A stretch of DNA of 64,000 nucleotides from Typhlomys cinereus (GCA_023101885.1 JALPQD010000125.1:3186973-3250972), one strand, 5' to 3'. Positions 34,060-47,323 are shown, numbered from the stretch's first letter. Program-made: numbers and translations. Notes: generated by a model from the letters alone, not told the origin.

Positions 34060-35001
34060 TCAATGGCTTTTAGGGTTAAGCATCCTTAGCACTCGCTCCC
34101 TTATCTGTTTTGTCCTGACCCCATAGATGACGGGGTTCAGGGCAGGGGGAACCACTACATACAGGTTGGCCAAAAGAATATGGATATAATGGGGGATGTG
34201 GTGGCCAAAGCGATGTGTCATGAAGGAAAAGAGGGCAGGCAGATAGAAGGCCAACATGACGCAGACATGGGAGCCACAGGTGCTGAGTGCCTTGAGCCGG
34301 GCATCCCAGGACGGGAGATGGAAGACAGCTCTGAGAATCTGGACATAGGAGAATCCAATCACAGACAGGTCAATGTATCCCACAGAGAAGGCAATGAGTC
34401 CATAAATAACATTGACCCTGATGCTGGCACAAGCCAACTTTGCTACACCCATGTGTTCACAGTAGGTGTGGGGGACAATTCGAACACCACAGAAAGGCAA
34501 TCTCAGGATGAGAAATATGAATGGGGTGACAAAAGCCAAAGTCCTGACAATAATGACCATGCCCAGAATGGCTATGACTTTGTTGGTGAGGATCATGCTA
34601 TACCTGAGAGGGTTGCAGATGGCGATGTAGCGATCTATGGCCATGACTGTCAGTACCACAGACTCCAGACCAGTGCATATGTGGATGGTGTACATCTGTG
34701 CAATGCAGGCTCCAAATGCAATCTCCCTGAGATTGAACCAGAAAATGCCCAACATCTTGGGGATGGTTGCTGTGGATAAGCCCAAGTCAGTGCTGGCCAA
34801 CATGGCCAGAAAGTAGAACATTGGTTGGTGGAGGCTGCGTTCAGTTTGGATCACAAACAAGATAATGATGTTCCCCAGAACAGCTATCAGATACACTGCA
34901 AAGAAGGGGAAGCCAATCCAGAAGTGTGCGTCTTCCAGGCCTGGGATGCCTATTAGGAGGAAGGAGGAAGGATGGAATTGTGTCTTGTTGGTGTGAAGCA
35001 T
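34060..35001 (-). CDS. Olfactory receptor, family 52 subfamily E-like
   Basis: Intact 313-residue class I OR. NKT glycosylation (5-7), '[16 protein letters not shown]' typical of OR52, TM1 GN (43-44), '[12 protein letters not shown]', '[14 protein letters not shown]', TM3 Cys99, '[15 protein letters not shown]' (DRY 123-125, with Ile where most have Tyr before DRY), ECL2 cysteines 171/181/191 within 'PHTYCEHMG', 'KALSTCGSH' (237-245), '[16 protein letters not shown]' (289-304). It lacks the OR52E4 and OR52E8 signatures of its neighbours, so I give only the subfamily. The start gives the usual OR52 N-terminus. A weak acceptor ('gtctgcag') lies about 32 bp upstream. Next to it upstream, 35265-35348 is a 42-bp tandem duplication. 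Confidence 0.92.
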   Translation of the reverse strand: MLHTNKTQFHPSSFLLIGIPGLEDAHFWIGFPFFAVYLIAVLGNIIILFVIQTERSLHQPMFYFLAMLASTDLGLSTATIPKMLGIFWFNLREIAFGACIAQMYTIHICTGLESVVLTVMAIDRYIAICNPLRYSMILTNKVIAILGMVIIVRTLAFVTPFIFLILRLPFCGVRIVPHTYCEHMGVAKLACASIRVNVIYGLIAFSVGYIDLSVIGFSYVQILRAVFHLPSWDARLKALSTCGSHVCVMLAFYLPALFSFMTHRFGHHIPHYIHILLANLYVVVPPALNPVIYGVRTKQIRERVLRMLNPKSH

Positions 35002-35264
35002 GGCAGTAGGAAGTGGTCACAGACACATTTCCTGCAGACGTCTTCTGGCTTCCAGTAACAGACTCTCACTTCTTTCACAGCATGTTGCCTATTTCTTGTT
35101 GAAACAGGAGAGCCATTCTTTAATTCCATAATACAGAAGATTAGACCTCGAGGTAGAATGGAAACATTTTCATTTTGGCAAGTTTGCTTCATGATTATAG
35201 AAAACAATGCAGAAAATACCCAAATTTACAAAAATCCTAAATTTTTCCTTCCTTTTGCCTTTTC

Positions 35265-35348
35265 AGTCTCTCATAAAGAACTTGAATATGTCATTTATTA
35301 ACAGCTAGTCTCTCATAAAGAACTTGAATATGTCATTTATTAACAGCG
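35265..35348. repeat. 42-bp tandem duplication upstream of the OR52E gene
   Basis: Two units of 42 bp starting 'agtctctcataaagaactt' and ending 'tttattaacagc', identical over about 41 bp. They lie about 265-350 bp upstream of the OR52E start codon. Confidence 0.9.
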
Positions 35349-35665
35349 ATTTATTTAGTTATGCTTGCTAATCAGAATGTGAAGTAGAATAACCAATATG
35401 GAGAGTGAATGCTTGTGTGTGTAAAAGATCATTGGACTGCATTTAGAGAATGGTTCAATTGACTCTCATACTTTCAAAGCAATCTGAAAACTCAGATGTG
35501 TTGGGAGATCCAGTGAAGGATGACATTGAGACAACTGCTTTGGATATTAGCTGTAGAACATAATTAATTTTAGAGACAACTGGAGAACACTTAATTCGAA
35601 GAAAACTATGCTTCCTCTTAGAACTAAAGTCTCATTTTTGATTATATTATGATCCTTACCAAAAT

Positions 35666-35667
35666 CA

Positions 35668-35722
<55 letters not shown>

Positions 35723-35840
35723 CATCCTATCTATCCATCCATCCGTCTATCTAGTTACCTACTGATTTGTCTGTCTGTCGTTCTGCCCACTTACCTTTTT
35801 GTCTGTCTGTCTATCTTCTATCTATCTACCTATCTAAATG
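35666..35840. repeat. (CTAT)n microsatellite with degenerate flank
   Basis: Uninterrupted CTAT units at about 35668-35720, followed by mixed CTAT/CCAT/CTGT units to about 35838. No gene function. Confidence 0.95.
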
Positions 35841-36650
35841 CATATATGTACATATATAAACTTATACATATGATATTTATGATCTATTATGATATTAATC
35901 AGCAATGTTTAAGGGTGATAGTACTGACCACATGATAATATAGTATACAGGACTATTCTGAAAACCAGACCTTACAGATTTGTGCTGTGAGTGCTCTTCC
36001 CTATATGAAGATTTTTAGCAACTATGGTCACCATCATCATTACTCTTGGTGTGGAAGAGAGCTATGTCCCCAACCCATCTGTTTTTATCCACTTAACAAG
36101 TCCTTCCTTAAAATTCTTATTATTCCTATGCAATACATTTAATATTTCTATTAATGTGCTGTGTTTTCTTCTCCACTGGTATGAATAAATTGAAAAATTT
36201 TTCTTTTACTTTAATATCTCCATTTTCCATGTCGAAAATTTTTATCTATAATACTACCTGTGCCATAATTTCCAGTCCTTACTTATTTTCATTTGTTGTA
36301 TTTTATATTTTGGGTGTGTTATTCATGTTGGTATTTATTGTCCAATCTTGTCTTACTGTTTGTCTATTTCTCCTGTTTCTATCAATTTCAGCCTTCTGGA
36401 AAGGTTAGTTCTGAATGTCTATAAGTTAATTATCTCCTAATTGCATAATGCAATTGTTATGTGCTTATAATACTTTAATTTCTATAGATATTTTCTATAA
36501 TTAAAGATCATACTAGGGTTATAAATCTCAATATTAATTGTATTAATGAGATGATTATATAAAGATTTTGTGGGAAAAATATGGAAGTAGAGACCTAAAT
36601 CACTTACCCAGTCAGAAAATAATAAGGAATGCTTAAATTTGGTGAAATTA
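35841..36650. other. AT-rich spacer
   Basis: No gene. The open frame at 36154-36408 is hydrophobic only because of T-richness and has no recognisable family. Confidence 0.4.
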
Positions 36651-36666
36651 AAAATGTAGTGATGTG

Positions 36667-36928
36667 GGGGGCTGGAGAGGTGGCTCAGGGGTTAAGCCTC
36701 TGTCTTGCAGGCGGAAGATCCTGAGTTCGGATCCTAGACCCCCACGTATAGACGCCAGGCGGAAGTGGGGGCAGCCTACGTTTCTGGTCCTGGTAGGGCG
36801 AAGCCTGTGAGTCCCTGGGCAGAGTAAACAAGGAAGAGGTGGAGGCATCCATGGTGGTTCTCAAATTCGCCCATGGTTCTACACACACACACACACACAC
36901 ATACACACACATGCACAATTGAATTAAA
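36667..36928 (+). mobile_element. SINE family I with 16-bp target duplication
   Basis: Head 'ggggggctggagaggtggctc' (quoted in part), B-box-like 'gagttcggatcc', body, CA tract, terminal 'gcacaattgaatt'. Flanked by AAAATGTAGTGATGTG at 36651-36666 and 36929-36944. Confidence 0.94.
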
Positions 36929-36944
36929 AAAATGTAGTGATGTG

Positions 36945-39030
36945 TGTGTGGGGGGGTGGAAACCATAATCCCAGGCAAAAGGATCATGTATTTGAGGACA
37001 CCTTGGGCTACGCAGATGATATTTCAAAAAATAAAATTAAGCTGTAATGTAAAATTTAGAAATGCAGTGAGAAAAATCAGCCAAGAAGCAAATTTTACAA
37101 TTAATTTTATATTTCGTGGTTTCCTGTATTTTAATTCCAGATTTTCCTGTGGAATGAAATTTTAAATTTTAAATGATTTTATCCTTCAGGGTGTTATTTG
37201 TAAGAATTATATTTTCTGCACTACTAAATATGGAACTTATATTGCTTACTTAAAGCTATAATCTGATTTTGATAGAGAAATTTGAATTTGCTTACCAGAA
37301 TTGTCATAAGAGACTCACAGCGACCTCATTAGTCTTATAATTAAGCTCAAGAATTATAAACTTTGCAGCAATTCTGTTGTCAATGAAGAGGATGCATTTT
37401 AAAGTTCAAAGTCCAAGTTGATTTTTCAACTCTATTGAAACATAAACGTAACAGAGATACATCAAAGAAGCAAGTGAAATCTTTATCTTCTTTAGGCATA
37501 AAGTTGACTCATGGGTCAAATTTGGTCCACCATTTTGTAAGTAATGTTTTGTTGGCACATAGTCATTATCATCTTTTTATTCACTAATGATGTGTCTGTA
37601 AGTGCTTTTATTCCACATGACAGAGGAGAGTGTTTGTGAGCGAGACCTCATGACTGGAACATCTATGGTTCCCCAGGCCCATTTAGTGGAAACTAGAATG
37701 AATTCCTATCTGTCCTCAACATTGTCATCTCCCATTGTTATCAACCTGAACTTCAGCCTTCCTTCATCTTTGCCATCATATGGAGACCTGAAGTAACTAA
37801 GGATTTCAAGTGCGGTTTAGCTACAGCTGAGGAATAAAATGCTAACATCTTCCTCATTTTCACAGAATGCTCTTCTCCTGTGGATTCTAACACTCAGGTG
37901 TCTCTTGAAGTTATCTAATACTATGCCTTCCTTCAATGTGTCCTTAATGAAGCCTGTCTTGGACCACAGTCTCTACCCATTCAAGAGGCTTCATGATTAC
38001 TCAAGCACATCTTATTTAATGCACTCTGTTCCAAGTTGCTCATCTCTATTTTGCAACCATTTCTCCACTTTTCTCATTCCTAATTAATGGAGATACACAT
38101 ATACAATCTCAGGAAAGAAACCTTGGAAACAACTTCAGTACTTTCCTTTTTATATTCTCAGTCTTTAGACCAAAGTCTTGCCCATTCCTGTTGCTTCTGC
38201 ACTCAACTACACATAACACTACCAGGTTACTTAGTACTAGGGCTCAAGGTGCTAAAAGACAAATCCTAGGTTCTCCAATCATGGGTTGTATTATCTAACC
38301 ATAAAGACAAGTGTTAACCACATCACTTAGTGTTAAAAAAAAAAGAGCAATTGGTCTACCAAAAGGAGTTTCTGCATACTTAGACTTACCTAATTTGTTC
38401 AGGGTTTACCAGGGATGATTTCCTGAAGTGTGTGTGTGTGAGTTGACAGATAAAAGCTGAGGATCTGTACATGAAGAAGAAGTTGGGGAGATAAAAAACA
38501 TTTCAGTTAGTAGAACAGAGGGTGTGAGGACTAAGTGGTGGGAAATTGAATGAAAAATGAAGTAGTGAAAGGTCGGTGTGGCCAGAACTTAGAAAGAAAG
38601 CACAGGGTAGGTGAGATGAGAGAAGGGTAGAGAACAGTCATGGAGGGTCTGTGGTTAGTTTTAACTTAATTTTATCATGATTTTTGTGATAGTAAGAAGA
38701 CTAGAGGGTTTCTAAGTGTCAACAGAATGTGATCCAACTTGCAATTCAAAAACAACATTCTGACTATTGAGTCAAAGAGTCTTGAAGGCAGAAAGTGAGT
38801 TTAGAGTCTGATTGGTTAGAAGGTTCTCGTTGAAGAGAAGCTGAGGCAGATGTTTTCTTGTACCACTGATTGGATCGATATTAATTTAAAATTGTTTATA
38901 GTGCCATTTTCCAGCCGTGGCAGTCAGGTTAATTTTTCTTCCCCCACACAAGTACTAAACTAACAAAGGTATACATAATCTTAATTCCCACACACTCCCA
39001 ATTTTATTCTCTTTCACCAATGGCCTTGGA
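36945..39030. other. Spacer, no gene recognised
   Basis: Mixed unique sequence. Short open frames at 37602, 37839 and 38087 lack domains. 37700-38270 may be an old repeat that I cannot name. Confidence 0.35.
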
Positions 39031-39039
39031 AATTTTTCT

Positions 39040-39190
39040 TTTTAAAATTTTTCTACTTTTACAAGCATATTGAGTATTCATCCCTGCTTCCCTCTATACT
39101 CTCCCTTACTATCACTAATTCCTTCCACTCCCTCTCACCTTCTCGCCTGTGTGCTTCTACAGACCCCAGGGTTCACTCAAAATTTTTTCT
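39040..39190 (-). mobile_element. LINE-1 3'UTR fragment, minus strand
   Basis: 'acaagcatattgagtattca' and 'tccctgcttccctc' parallel 41258-41400 and fit the pyrimidine-rich complement of a rodent L1 3'UTR G-rich tract. Confidence 0.4.
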
Positions 39191-41235
39191 TTTTTGAGAA
39201 ACATATGAAAGATGATCATAGTCACATGCTGTAATAAGAAGTTGGGAAGCATTTCTCAGCAGAATAAGAGAAAGGAGCATGTCTCCGAGTTGGACTCAGA
39301 CTGGAAGTTTGAGTTTGGTCAAGAATCACTCTTTGAATTCCTCTTGGTGGAACTCAGGGTGAAAAAATGTGGGTGGTGATTTCATCTGGACCAATTTATT
39401 ATATTTTCCTTTGCAAAGCATATCATAAGTGCCTACGTCCCCTCCTTAAATATCTTAAATTGTTACATGTTACCAGTGTTTTAAATTTTTCCCCATCTCT
39501 GTTCAGAATTATCTGCAGACACCCGTACCCTACTCTCTGTCCTTACTTGGTATAGAGGCTCTCAGTTACTGACCCTTCAGTCATTTGACAAGCATTTTTA
39601 GAGTGCTCACTTAGTGGCAGATGCTAGTCTGCACAATAATGATTGAGTCACACAGAATTCTTAACTTCATGGGGCTTTAGTCCTTGTAGTGCGATAGTTT
39701 CCTTCCTGGCCTCAAACATTGTTATTGTAACCTTTCACATTTTTAATATTCTTTGTTAGGAAGCTTTCTGAAAGGTGTTTTGTCGATCTAAGTTTAGAAT
39801 GTCCTTTGTTGATAAGTTTATTGCAAACAGCCAAAAAAAATTGTCTATTTATATCACCACCTTATCCCAAGGCTACCATCAGCACTGTGAACTTCACTGA
39901 TGCAATCACTTACATGTTTATGCACTTAATACTTTTCTTCTGGTTCACAAGAATCTTAATGCATATTATCTAAATTTCTCTGCCTCTCTAAGCTCTCATT
40001 TCCTTTCTGAGTTCCTCTCTTCTCCTTCAGACACCGTCCTTGGGCTAGCTGTGAAGGATTGCTCCTAGAAATTGGCTTCCACATATTAGGCAGAATAGTC
40101 AATGACTTCTCCATCCAGACTCCCAGCATTCCCATCTCTCTGTTCCATCTTTTGACAGCATTACTCGTAGGTTCTTATTTGAGGAGACACCACAGAAATA
40201 ACAGGAGAGATAAAAGACTTCACTTGTGTCAGTTGCTGTGTTGCTGTGTTTTCTTTCATATTTGCAATATAACATTTTTCACTCATATGTCTGTGTGTAT
40301 ATTCGTGCTCCTGTATTTTTTGACATTAGTCTGTTTACCTGTCACTGTGAGTGTTTACTGTGTGTTTTTGTGTCTATGTGTGACTTTAGTTGATGCATGA
40401 ATCCAGGTTATTTCAATGTGCCCTCCCCCTGCTATGTATCTTCATGATGGCCCCACTAATGGGGGATCTGGCTGGGTCCCTGTTACTCAGTTACTGGGGG
40501 TCCTGGTGGAACACTTACCTCTGCCCAGCAGCTGAGAATTTTTTTTGAAGAGCTGGACACCACCGGCTGCGACTCGCATGTGACCAAATGCTTGAGTCAG
40601 AGTCTGAGTCAAGGAATTATATAAGAACTCTGTTCCACTGGGAACCTCCACATGACAGTCTGCACCCAAGGACCTGGGATGTGGGTCAGAAAATTCCCAT
40701 ATCTCTGAGAGTAGAGTGCTTTGTTTTGTGGTCAGAGACACCTTCTGATTACCAAGGACTTGCTATCTGTGCATCCTCCAGGAAATGCTCTTTCTTGAAC
40801 AGTTCCCAGGAGACCAGTGACTTAAAGGCACAGTGATCTCACATCAACACTTTTAGAACCTCAATATGGTAATAGGTGATGTTGCTTGGGTATAGAAGTG
40901 AAATTACAGGAAAAGAAATTATAGGAAAACATTTCCTCAAAGTCTTCTCAGAAATATACATAACTTAGCAAGTGGAAGACAGATCGTATTAACTTGTTCT
41001 CAAACTTAAAGCTGTATCTCTTATAATACTGCCTGATTTTATATTCTGTATCCTTAATAATATATTAATAGATATATATTATTGTTATTTATGTTAATAT
41101 ACTTATATTGTTTATTACATAAAATAAATATACTATATAAATACAGTTAATGTAATTATTATAATATAGACACTGTATATTAATAAAAGTAAAAATAAAT
41201 ATGTATTTATGTAAAGGAAAGAAGTTTTACATATA
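39191..41235. other. Spacer, no gene recognised
   Basis: Includes a very AT-rich block at 41030-41200. No coding or RNA gene can be supported. Confidence 0.35.
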
Positions 41236-41244
41236 GCTTAAGGG

Positions 41245-41515
41245 CATGTGTGATTTATTTTTCTAATTTGATGAGCACATTGAATATTTATCCCTGCTTC
41301 CCTCCATGCCCCTCCCTCCGATTCCCTTCCATCCTTTCTACAATCCATCCCACTCTCTTCCAGCCTCCTTCCTGTCTGCTTCCATGGACCCCTCTGGCTT
41401 GTCTACTTCTGTGGAGGTTCAGGCCTCTTGTGGCGCATCAACTTGCCGCTCTTCAGGCTCCCCCACTGATAGGGGCATTTCCCTTCACTTGTCCCTAGGG
41501 GTTCCGAAATGTATG
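41245..41515 (-). mobile_element. LINE-1 3'UTR fragment, minus strand
   Basis: Homologous to 39040-39190 at its start ('gagcacattgaatatttatc', 'cctgcttccctcca'), then continues as C/T-rich 3'UTR sequence ending with 'gtccctaggggttcc'. A SINE inserted at its right edge. Confidence 0.4.
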
Positions 41516-41521
41516 ATTTTT

Positions 41522-41551
41522 AAAAATTTTTATTCAATTGTGCGTGTGCAC

Positions 41552-41590
<39 letters not shown>

Positions 41591-41800
41591 ACCACGGGCG
41601 AATTCGGGAACCACCATGGACGCCTCCACCTCCTTCTTGTTTACTCTGCCCCGGGATTCACAGGCTCCACCCTACCAGGACCAGAAGCGCAGGCCGCCCC
41701 CGCTTCCGCCCGGGGTCTATACCTGGGATCTGGGATCCAAACTCAGGACCTTCTGCCTGCAAGGCAGAGGCTTAACCCCTGAGCCACCTCTCCAGCCCCA
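41522..41800 (-). mobile_element. SINE family I with 15-bp target duplication
   Basis: Tail 'attcaattgtgcg', (TG)n, body, inverted head '..ctctccagcccc'. The flanks 41507-41521 and 41801-41815 (AAATGTATGATTTTT and AAATGTGTGATTTTT) match with one difference. Among the least diverged copies. Confidence 0.93.
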
Positions 41801-42090
41801 AAATGTGTGATTTTTGATTCATCTTTTTATTTTATGACTTTAGTTAACTTTATGTGTCATTCTAAGCCATAGTTTTCTGCACTGAGAAATGATAATTATA
41901 TTAATTTGTGGGATTGTCTTAACGGCATAAGACAGTGCCTAAGAAGTGCTCAGCAACCATTTACTAAACATGGATTAGCAGATGATCAATGGTCATAAGT
42001 ATAATTTTCAATTAATCCTGTTTCTTGAATTTGTACCTTCGAGTCAGGTAACTTGATTCTTACTTCTTATAGTTAGATAACAACATTTCC

Positions 42091-45000
42091 CTTTTTTTTA
42101 TTTTTCTGCTCATGCAAATATATAGGAACCTCTGTCTCCTCCCTCCCTCCACCCCTCCCTGGATCTCCCTGTTCCCTCCCCGCTTTGTCCCTCCCTTTCC
42201 CCCAGTGCACCCTCCCCCCATCTCTGAAGCATGCTTTAATGAGTATATCAAACTTTCCTTTGGGTCCTCTTCTCTGATGGGGTGTAAGGACTCAGTGGCA
42301 ATTCCTAGAACTCTTTCTTGTGTTCCCCTTAAGTATAGGAATACTATTGTGACTGTTAATCCCTTGCTTCTAAGGATCCTAGTGCCTTTAGTGCATGCTA
42401 GAATTTGAGAGGTCAACGATATGTTGGTCACTGCAGAGATCATGCAGAGTCCTGTTACAATTGCTTCAGCCCTAACTTGTGTGGAGTATCTTACATATCA
42501 TGACTCCTCCCATCCTTGTGTTCTTACAATCTTACCACCCCCTCTTCCGCAAATTTCCCTGAGCTTCAGGATGGGGAGAGATTTGACTGACCTAGTTCCA
42601 GGTGGTTGATATAGAGTCTCTGAGGTTCTGAATTATGGTTTGTTGATGATTTTTTTTCAGTTTTGCTGTTCCTGCAATGTCCTTGGTTCCATCCTGATGG
42701 GTATTGGATGTCACCCCCTGGCCAGAGATAAAAACCTGTTAAATGAGAGTCTTGTTAGAAGAGTCTATTCAAAGGTAGATGGAATAGAAGTAGGAGACCT
42801 CAGTGAGAGAGGGGTCAATCACTCATTTGCAAAATGGTTACTTCCTATTTGCCAGACTATATGCCCTCTCGTTCTAGTAAGATTGTACCCCATCAGTTGG
42901 AAATGATCAGGAAGGATAGTCTGTGAACTTAATCAGATGTCTCATTACTTACTTACAGAGATTTGTTTTTGAGTGTCTCTAAGTGGGTTTGGTACTAGGA
43001 TACACCTATTAGGGAGTATGTACGGTGCTTAATTTTCCATGTCTGGGGTACATCACTCAATATAATTGCTTCTAATTCCATCTATTTCTCGGCAAATTCC
43101 ATTAATTCATCATTTTTGATGGCTGAGTAGTATTCTATTGTATAAACGTACGGCCTTTTCCTTATCCACTCGTCAACTGTTGGACATTTGGGCTGATTCC
43201 ATTACTTTACTATTGTAAACAGTGCTGCTATGAACATGGTTGTGTTTATGCTATCGAGGTGAATTTTGGCTGTATGGGGGGTTATTCACAAAAGTGGTAT
43301 AGCAGGATCATATGGCATTTCAATCTTTAATTTCTTTAAGAATCACCAGACAGCATGCCAAAGTGCTTGTATGAGCCTGCATTCTCACCAGCAATGTAGG
43401 AGAGTTCCCCTCTCTCCACATCCTTTCCAGCAGTTGGTGTTGTTTGTATTGTGGATTTTTGCCATCTTGACCGGAGTGAGATGATATCTAAGGGAAGTTT
43501 TGATTTGCATTTTCCTGATGGCTAAGGATGTGGAACATTTTTTAAGATATGTGTTAGACATTTTAATTTTGTCCTTGGTAAAGTTTCTTTTAAATGCCAA
43601 GGCCCATTTGTTAACTGGCCCATTTGTTTCCTTGGTGTTTAGTTTTCTAAGTTCTTTGTGCACTCTGGATAATAGAGCTCTATCAGATATGTGGTTAGTG
43701 AAGATTTTCTCCCATTCTGTGGGTTGCCTGTGTGCTCCAGTTACAATCTCTTTATCTGAACAGAAGCTCTTTAATTTCACAAGATCCCATCTGTTGAGTG
43801 TTGGTTGTAGTGACTGTGTTATTGGATGTCTGTTCAGGAAATGTTGGCCTAGCCCAATCAGCTTGAGGGAGTTTCCTACCCTTTCAACTATGGTTTTAAT
43901 AGTCTCTGGCCTTATATCGAGGTCCTTGATCCATTTGGAGTTAATTCTTGTACATGGTGACAAGTACAGGTCCAGCTTTAATCTTCTGCATGTGGAGATC
44001 CAGTTTTGCCAGCACCATTTGTTGAAGATACTGTTCTTTTTCCATTGGATTTTTTGGGCCCCTTTGTCAAAGATCAAATGGCTGTAGTGTGTGGGCTTAT
44101 ATCTAGGTCTTCAACCCTTATTCATTGATCTGTGTGTCTATTTTGGAACCAGTACCAGGCTGTTTTTACAACAATGGATTTGTAGTATAGACTAAGGTTT
44201 GGTATGGTGATACCTCCAGCAGTGTTTTTGTTACTCAGGATTGTTTTTGCTCTTCTGGGTCTTTTGTGCCTCCATATGAACTTTGAGATTGTTTGGTCAA
44301 CTTCTTTAAAGAATTGCTTTGGGATTTTAATTGGTATAGCATTGAATCTGTGTATTGCCTTTGGTAGGATGGTCATTTTTATGATGTTGATTCTGCCAAT
44401 CCAGGAACATGGGAGGTCTTTCCACCTTCTTGTGTCTTCTGCAATTTCTTTCTTTAGGGTTTTAAAGTTTTCATTGTAAAGGTCTTTTACCTCCCTGGTT
44501 AGGTTTATACCAAGGTATTTCATTTTTTAGGGTTATAGTAAATGGGATTGTTTCTCTCAGGGCTTTTTCACTTCTTTCATTCTGGGCATATAGGAAGGCC
44601 ACTGATTTTTGTACATTTATTTTGTATCCTGCCACCCTGCTCAACTTCTGTATTAGTTCCAGGAGCTTCCTGGTGGAGTTTTTGGGATCACTCAGGTATA
44701 GGATCATGTCATCTGCAAATAGAGATAACTTGACTTCTTCCTTGCTGATTCGAATCCCTTTTATGTCCCTCTTTTGTCTTATGGCTTCAGCTAAGACTTC
44801 AAGTACAATATTGAAAAGAAGTGGTGACAGTGGACAGCCTTGTCTAGTTCCTGATTGAAGTGGGAATGCTTCAAGTTTTTCCCCATTGAGTATAATCCTT
44901 GCTGTGGGCTTGTTGTATATAGCTTTTATTATATTGATAAAGGTTCCTTCCATTCCAACCTTCTCTAGGGTTTTGATCATAAAGGGCTGTTGGATCTTGT

Positions 45001-46160
45001 TAAAAGCTTTTTCTGCATCTGTTGAGAGTATCATGTGGTCTTGAACGTTGGACTGGTTTATATGGTGAATTACATTTATTGATTTGAGTATGTAGAACCA
45101 ACTTTGTGTGCCTGGGATAAAGCCTACTTGATCCCCATGAATGATCTTTTTGATATGTTTTTGAATCCAATTTGCTAAGAGTTTATTGAGAATCTTTGCA
45201 TCTGTGTTCATCAGAGAGATTGGCCTATAGTTTTCTTTTTTAAGTGTATCTTTATTAGGTTTTGGGATTAAAACAATATTAGCTTCATAGAAGGAATTTG
45301 GTAGTGTTTCTTTCTTTGCTATTTGGTGGAACAGTTTAAGGAGTATTGGTGTTATTAACTCCTTAAATGTCTGGTAGAACTCTTTGCTGAATCCATCTGG
45401 TCCAGGACATTATTTGGTGGGAAGGTTGAGATTACTTCCTCAATTTCCTCATATGTTATAGTACTATTTAAACAATTCACAACTTCCTGATTCAATTTAG
45501 GTAAGTTGTGTTTACCTAGGAATTCATCCATCTCTTTTGTGTTGTCAAATTTCACAAAGTATAAGTTTTTGAAATATGACGTTGTAAATCTCTGGATTTC
45601 TTGGGTATCAGTAGTGATAACTCCATTTTCATTTCTAATTTTGTTAATTTGGGTTTTCTCTCTCTTTTTTTTTTGGTTAACTTAGCTAGGGGTGTATCAA
45701 TCTTATTGATGTTTTCAAAAAACCAGCTTTTTGACGGTTGCTTTTCTCTATTGTTTTCTTAATCTCGATTTCAGATATTTCTCCCCTTATTTTGCTAATC
45801 TCCTCTCTTCTACTACTTTTGTGATCAGATTACTCTAGTGTCTCTAAAGCTTTTAGGTACATGGTTAAGTTATTTATTTCTGATGTTTCCATTTTTTTGA
45901 TGTAGGCATTAACAGCTATGACTTAACTCTTAGGACAGCTTTCATTGTGTCCCAGAGATTTTGGTAAGTTGTATTTTCATTATCGTTCACTTTCAGGAAA
46001 TCTTGAATTTCCTTTTTAATTTCTTCCTGAATCCAATTCTCATTCAGCATCGTAGTGTTAAATTTCCAGGATATCAAGCTTTAGGCCGTGGTGGTCTGAT
46101 AAGGTACAGGTTGGAATTCCAACTTTCCTGTATATGTGGAGATTCGTTTTGTGGCTCAAT
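42091..46160 (-). mobile_element. LINE-1 copy C, 5'-truncated, minus strand
   Basis: Poly(T) at 42091-42100 marks its 3' end. The 3'UTR (42100-43000) is collinear with copy B, and ORF2 follows from about 43000 to 46160. It ends abruptly in the endonuclease region, at the point equivalent to about 17760 in copy B ('attgagccacaaaac'). A long uninterrupted ORF2 piece is at 44471-45211. Frame breaks occur elsewhere, including the same missing base as copy B near 45920. No clear target duplication was found. Confidence 0.9.
43385..46160 (-). pseudogene. LINE-1 C ORF2 (partial, broken)
   Basis: The reverse-transcriptase core is preserved: '[18 protein letters not shown]', '[18 protein letters not shown]', '[13 protein letters not shown]', catalytic '[12 protein letters not shown]' (about 44698-44732). 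It continues through 'MKYLGINL' in another frame and the C-terminal region 43385-44077. Several frameshifts; the endonuclease is truncated. Confidence 0.85.
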
Positions 46161-46199
46161 TTTCTTTCTTTTTTTTTAAAAAAAAAAAACTTATGCTTT

Positions 46200-46480
46200 T
46201 TAAAATTATGATAGATTTTGTTGTTCTCTATCCCCCCATTATCCTATCTTATTCCCTCCTCTCACAGAGAGCTATGTTCTTCCCTAGAATGCTTTCCTCC
46301 TAACCCAACATCTACTATTGTGAATGTGTCCCCACTATGTCCCTTAAGGGATGTCTCTTCTTGTGTGTGCCTTGGTACTTCCTGTGTTGCAGGCAATTTT
46401 TTCACTAGGATTACCCTGCATGCCTGAGGGGCTCTTTTTGTAATCAGATTTGACCATCATCTCCTCCCTCTTTCATTCTG
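46200..46480 (-). mobile_element. Probable L1 3'UTR fragment, minus strand
   Basis: 'ctatccccccattatcctatc', 'ctgaggggctctttttgtaa': C/T-rich sequence after an A/T-rich run, in the style of the other L1 3' fragments. The family is uncertain. Confidence 0.3.
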
Positions 46481-46499
46481 TCCACACCACACACAATGG

Positions 46500-46768
46500 A
46501 AGAGAGAGAAATTCAGGTATGTCCGGGTGCTGTTTTTTTCCCTTCCCACCTTGTTTAGGTCGGGGTCTCTTCTCTGTTGCATAAGCCAGTGCATCCTGCC
46601 AGCCCTTGGAGGTCCTCGAGTTCCCACTTCCCACTTCCAGTGAGCCTGCAAGGGTCACAAATGGTTGCACCCTTGCTGCAGAATTTTAGTGGATTCTGGC
46701 AATCAAAACTCAGATCATTAGCATGCTGAACCAGCACTTTACCTACTGAGCCATCTTTTCATCCTCAA
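46500..46768 (-). mobile_element. tRNA-derived SINE, distinct subfamily, minus strand
   Basis: In sense (reverse complement) it starts 'ggatgaaaagatggctcagta' (A-box-like), then 'aatgatctgagttttgattg' (B-box-like), and a body unlike families I and II ('ctgcagcaagggtgcaacc'). Only one copy is seen in this window. Confidence 0.6.
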
Positions 46769-46989
46769 TCCTATACTTTCATCCTAAAAGAAATCAGGGA
46801 TGTATGAACAGATGTTTTTAGCTTGGGGCTATGCAATACACATGTAACGAAATACCTTGAAAATTTTCAGTTAGGCGGGAATTCCCATAATTAGTGGGCT
46901 GCCCAAGAAGGGGCTCCAAGGTATGCCACAGAGTTCTGAACCCTTACTAGTGCAGACGACTCAGAGGGAAACTCAGAGCCCATGTAAGC

Positions 46990-47135
46990 AGATGGTGGGT
47001 GGGAGGGAGTAGGTGGGAAACACCAAGAAAGGGAGGGAGGGAGGAAAGGGGGGAAAGGAGGGGGAGAGTGAATGGGGAGACAGCAGGGGTGAAAGGAGAA
47101 GGGAGAAGGAAGGAGGGGGGCGATGGTACCTACCT
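46990..47135. repeat. G-rich polypurine tract
   Basis: About 140 bp rich in GGGAGG/GGAAAGG units, resembling the polypurine tract of rodent L1 3'UTRs. It could mark another degenerate L1 3' end on +. It could form G-quadruplex structure; that is inference. Confidence 0.5.
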
Positions 47136-47323
47136 ACTGAGCTCGTATAATTAGGTTAAAAATTTTTCCAGCTAGGACAATAGTACACAGAACTTTTGCT
47201 GTTGCTTTAAAAAAAAGAAAAAAACTTGTTTGACATGTTAACTATTCACACCCCTCAAATGCAAAGTAAGGTTTTGTTGACTTAGCTTATATTTATTGAG
47301 AATCAATTTTATTATCTAACTTA

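Noticed and set aside
34180..34779. 199-residue open frame antisense to the OR52E gene
   Set aside because: Same reason: antisense shadow of an intact OR.
35666..35840. CRISPR-like or satellite array
   Set aside because: It is a simple CTAT microsatellite with no spacers; the host is a mammal.
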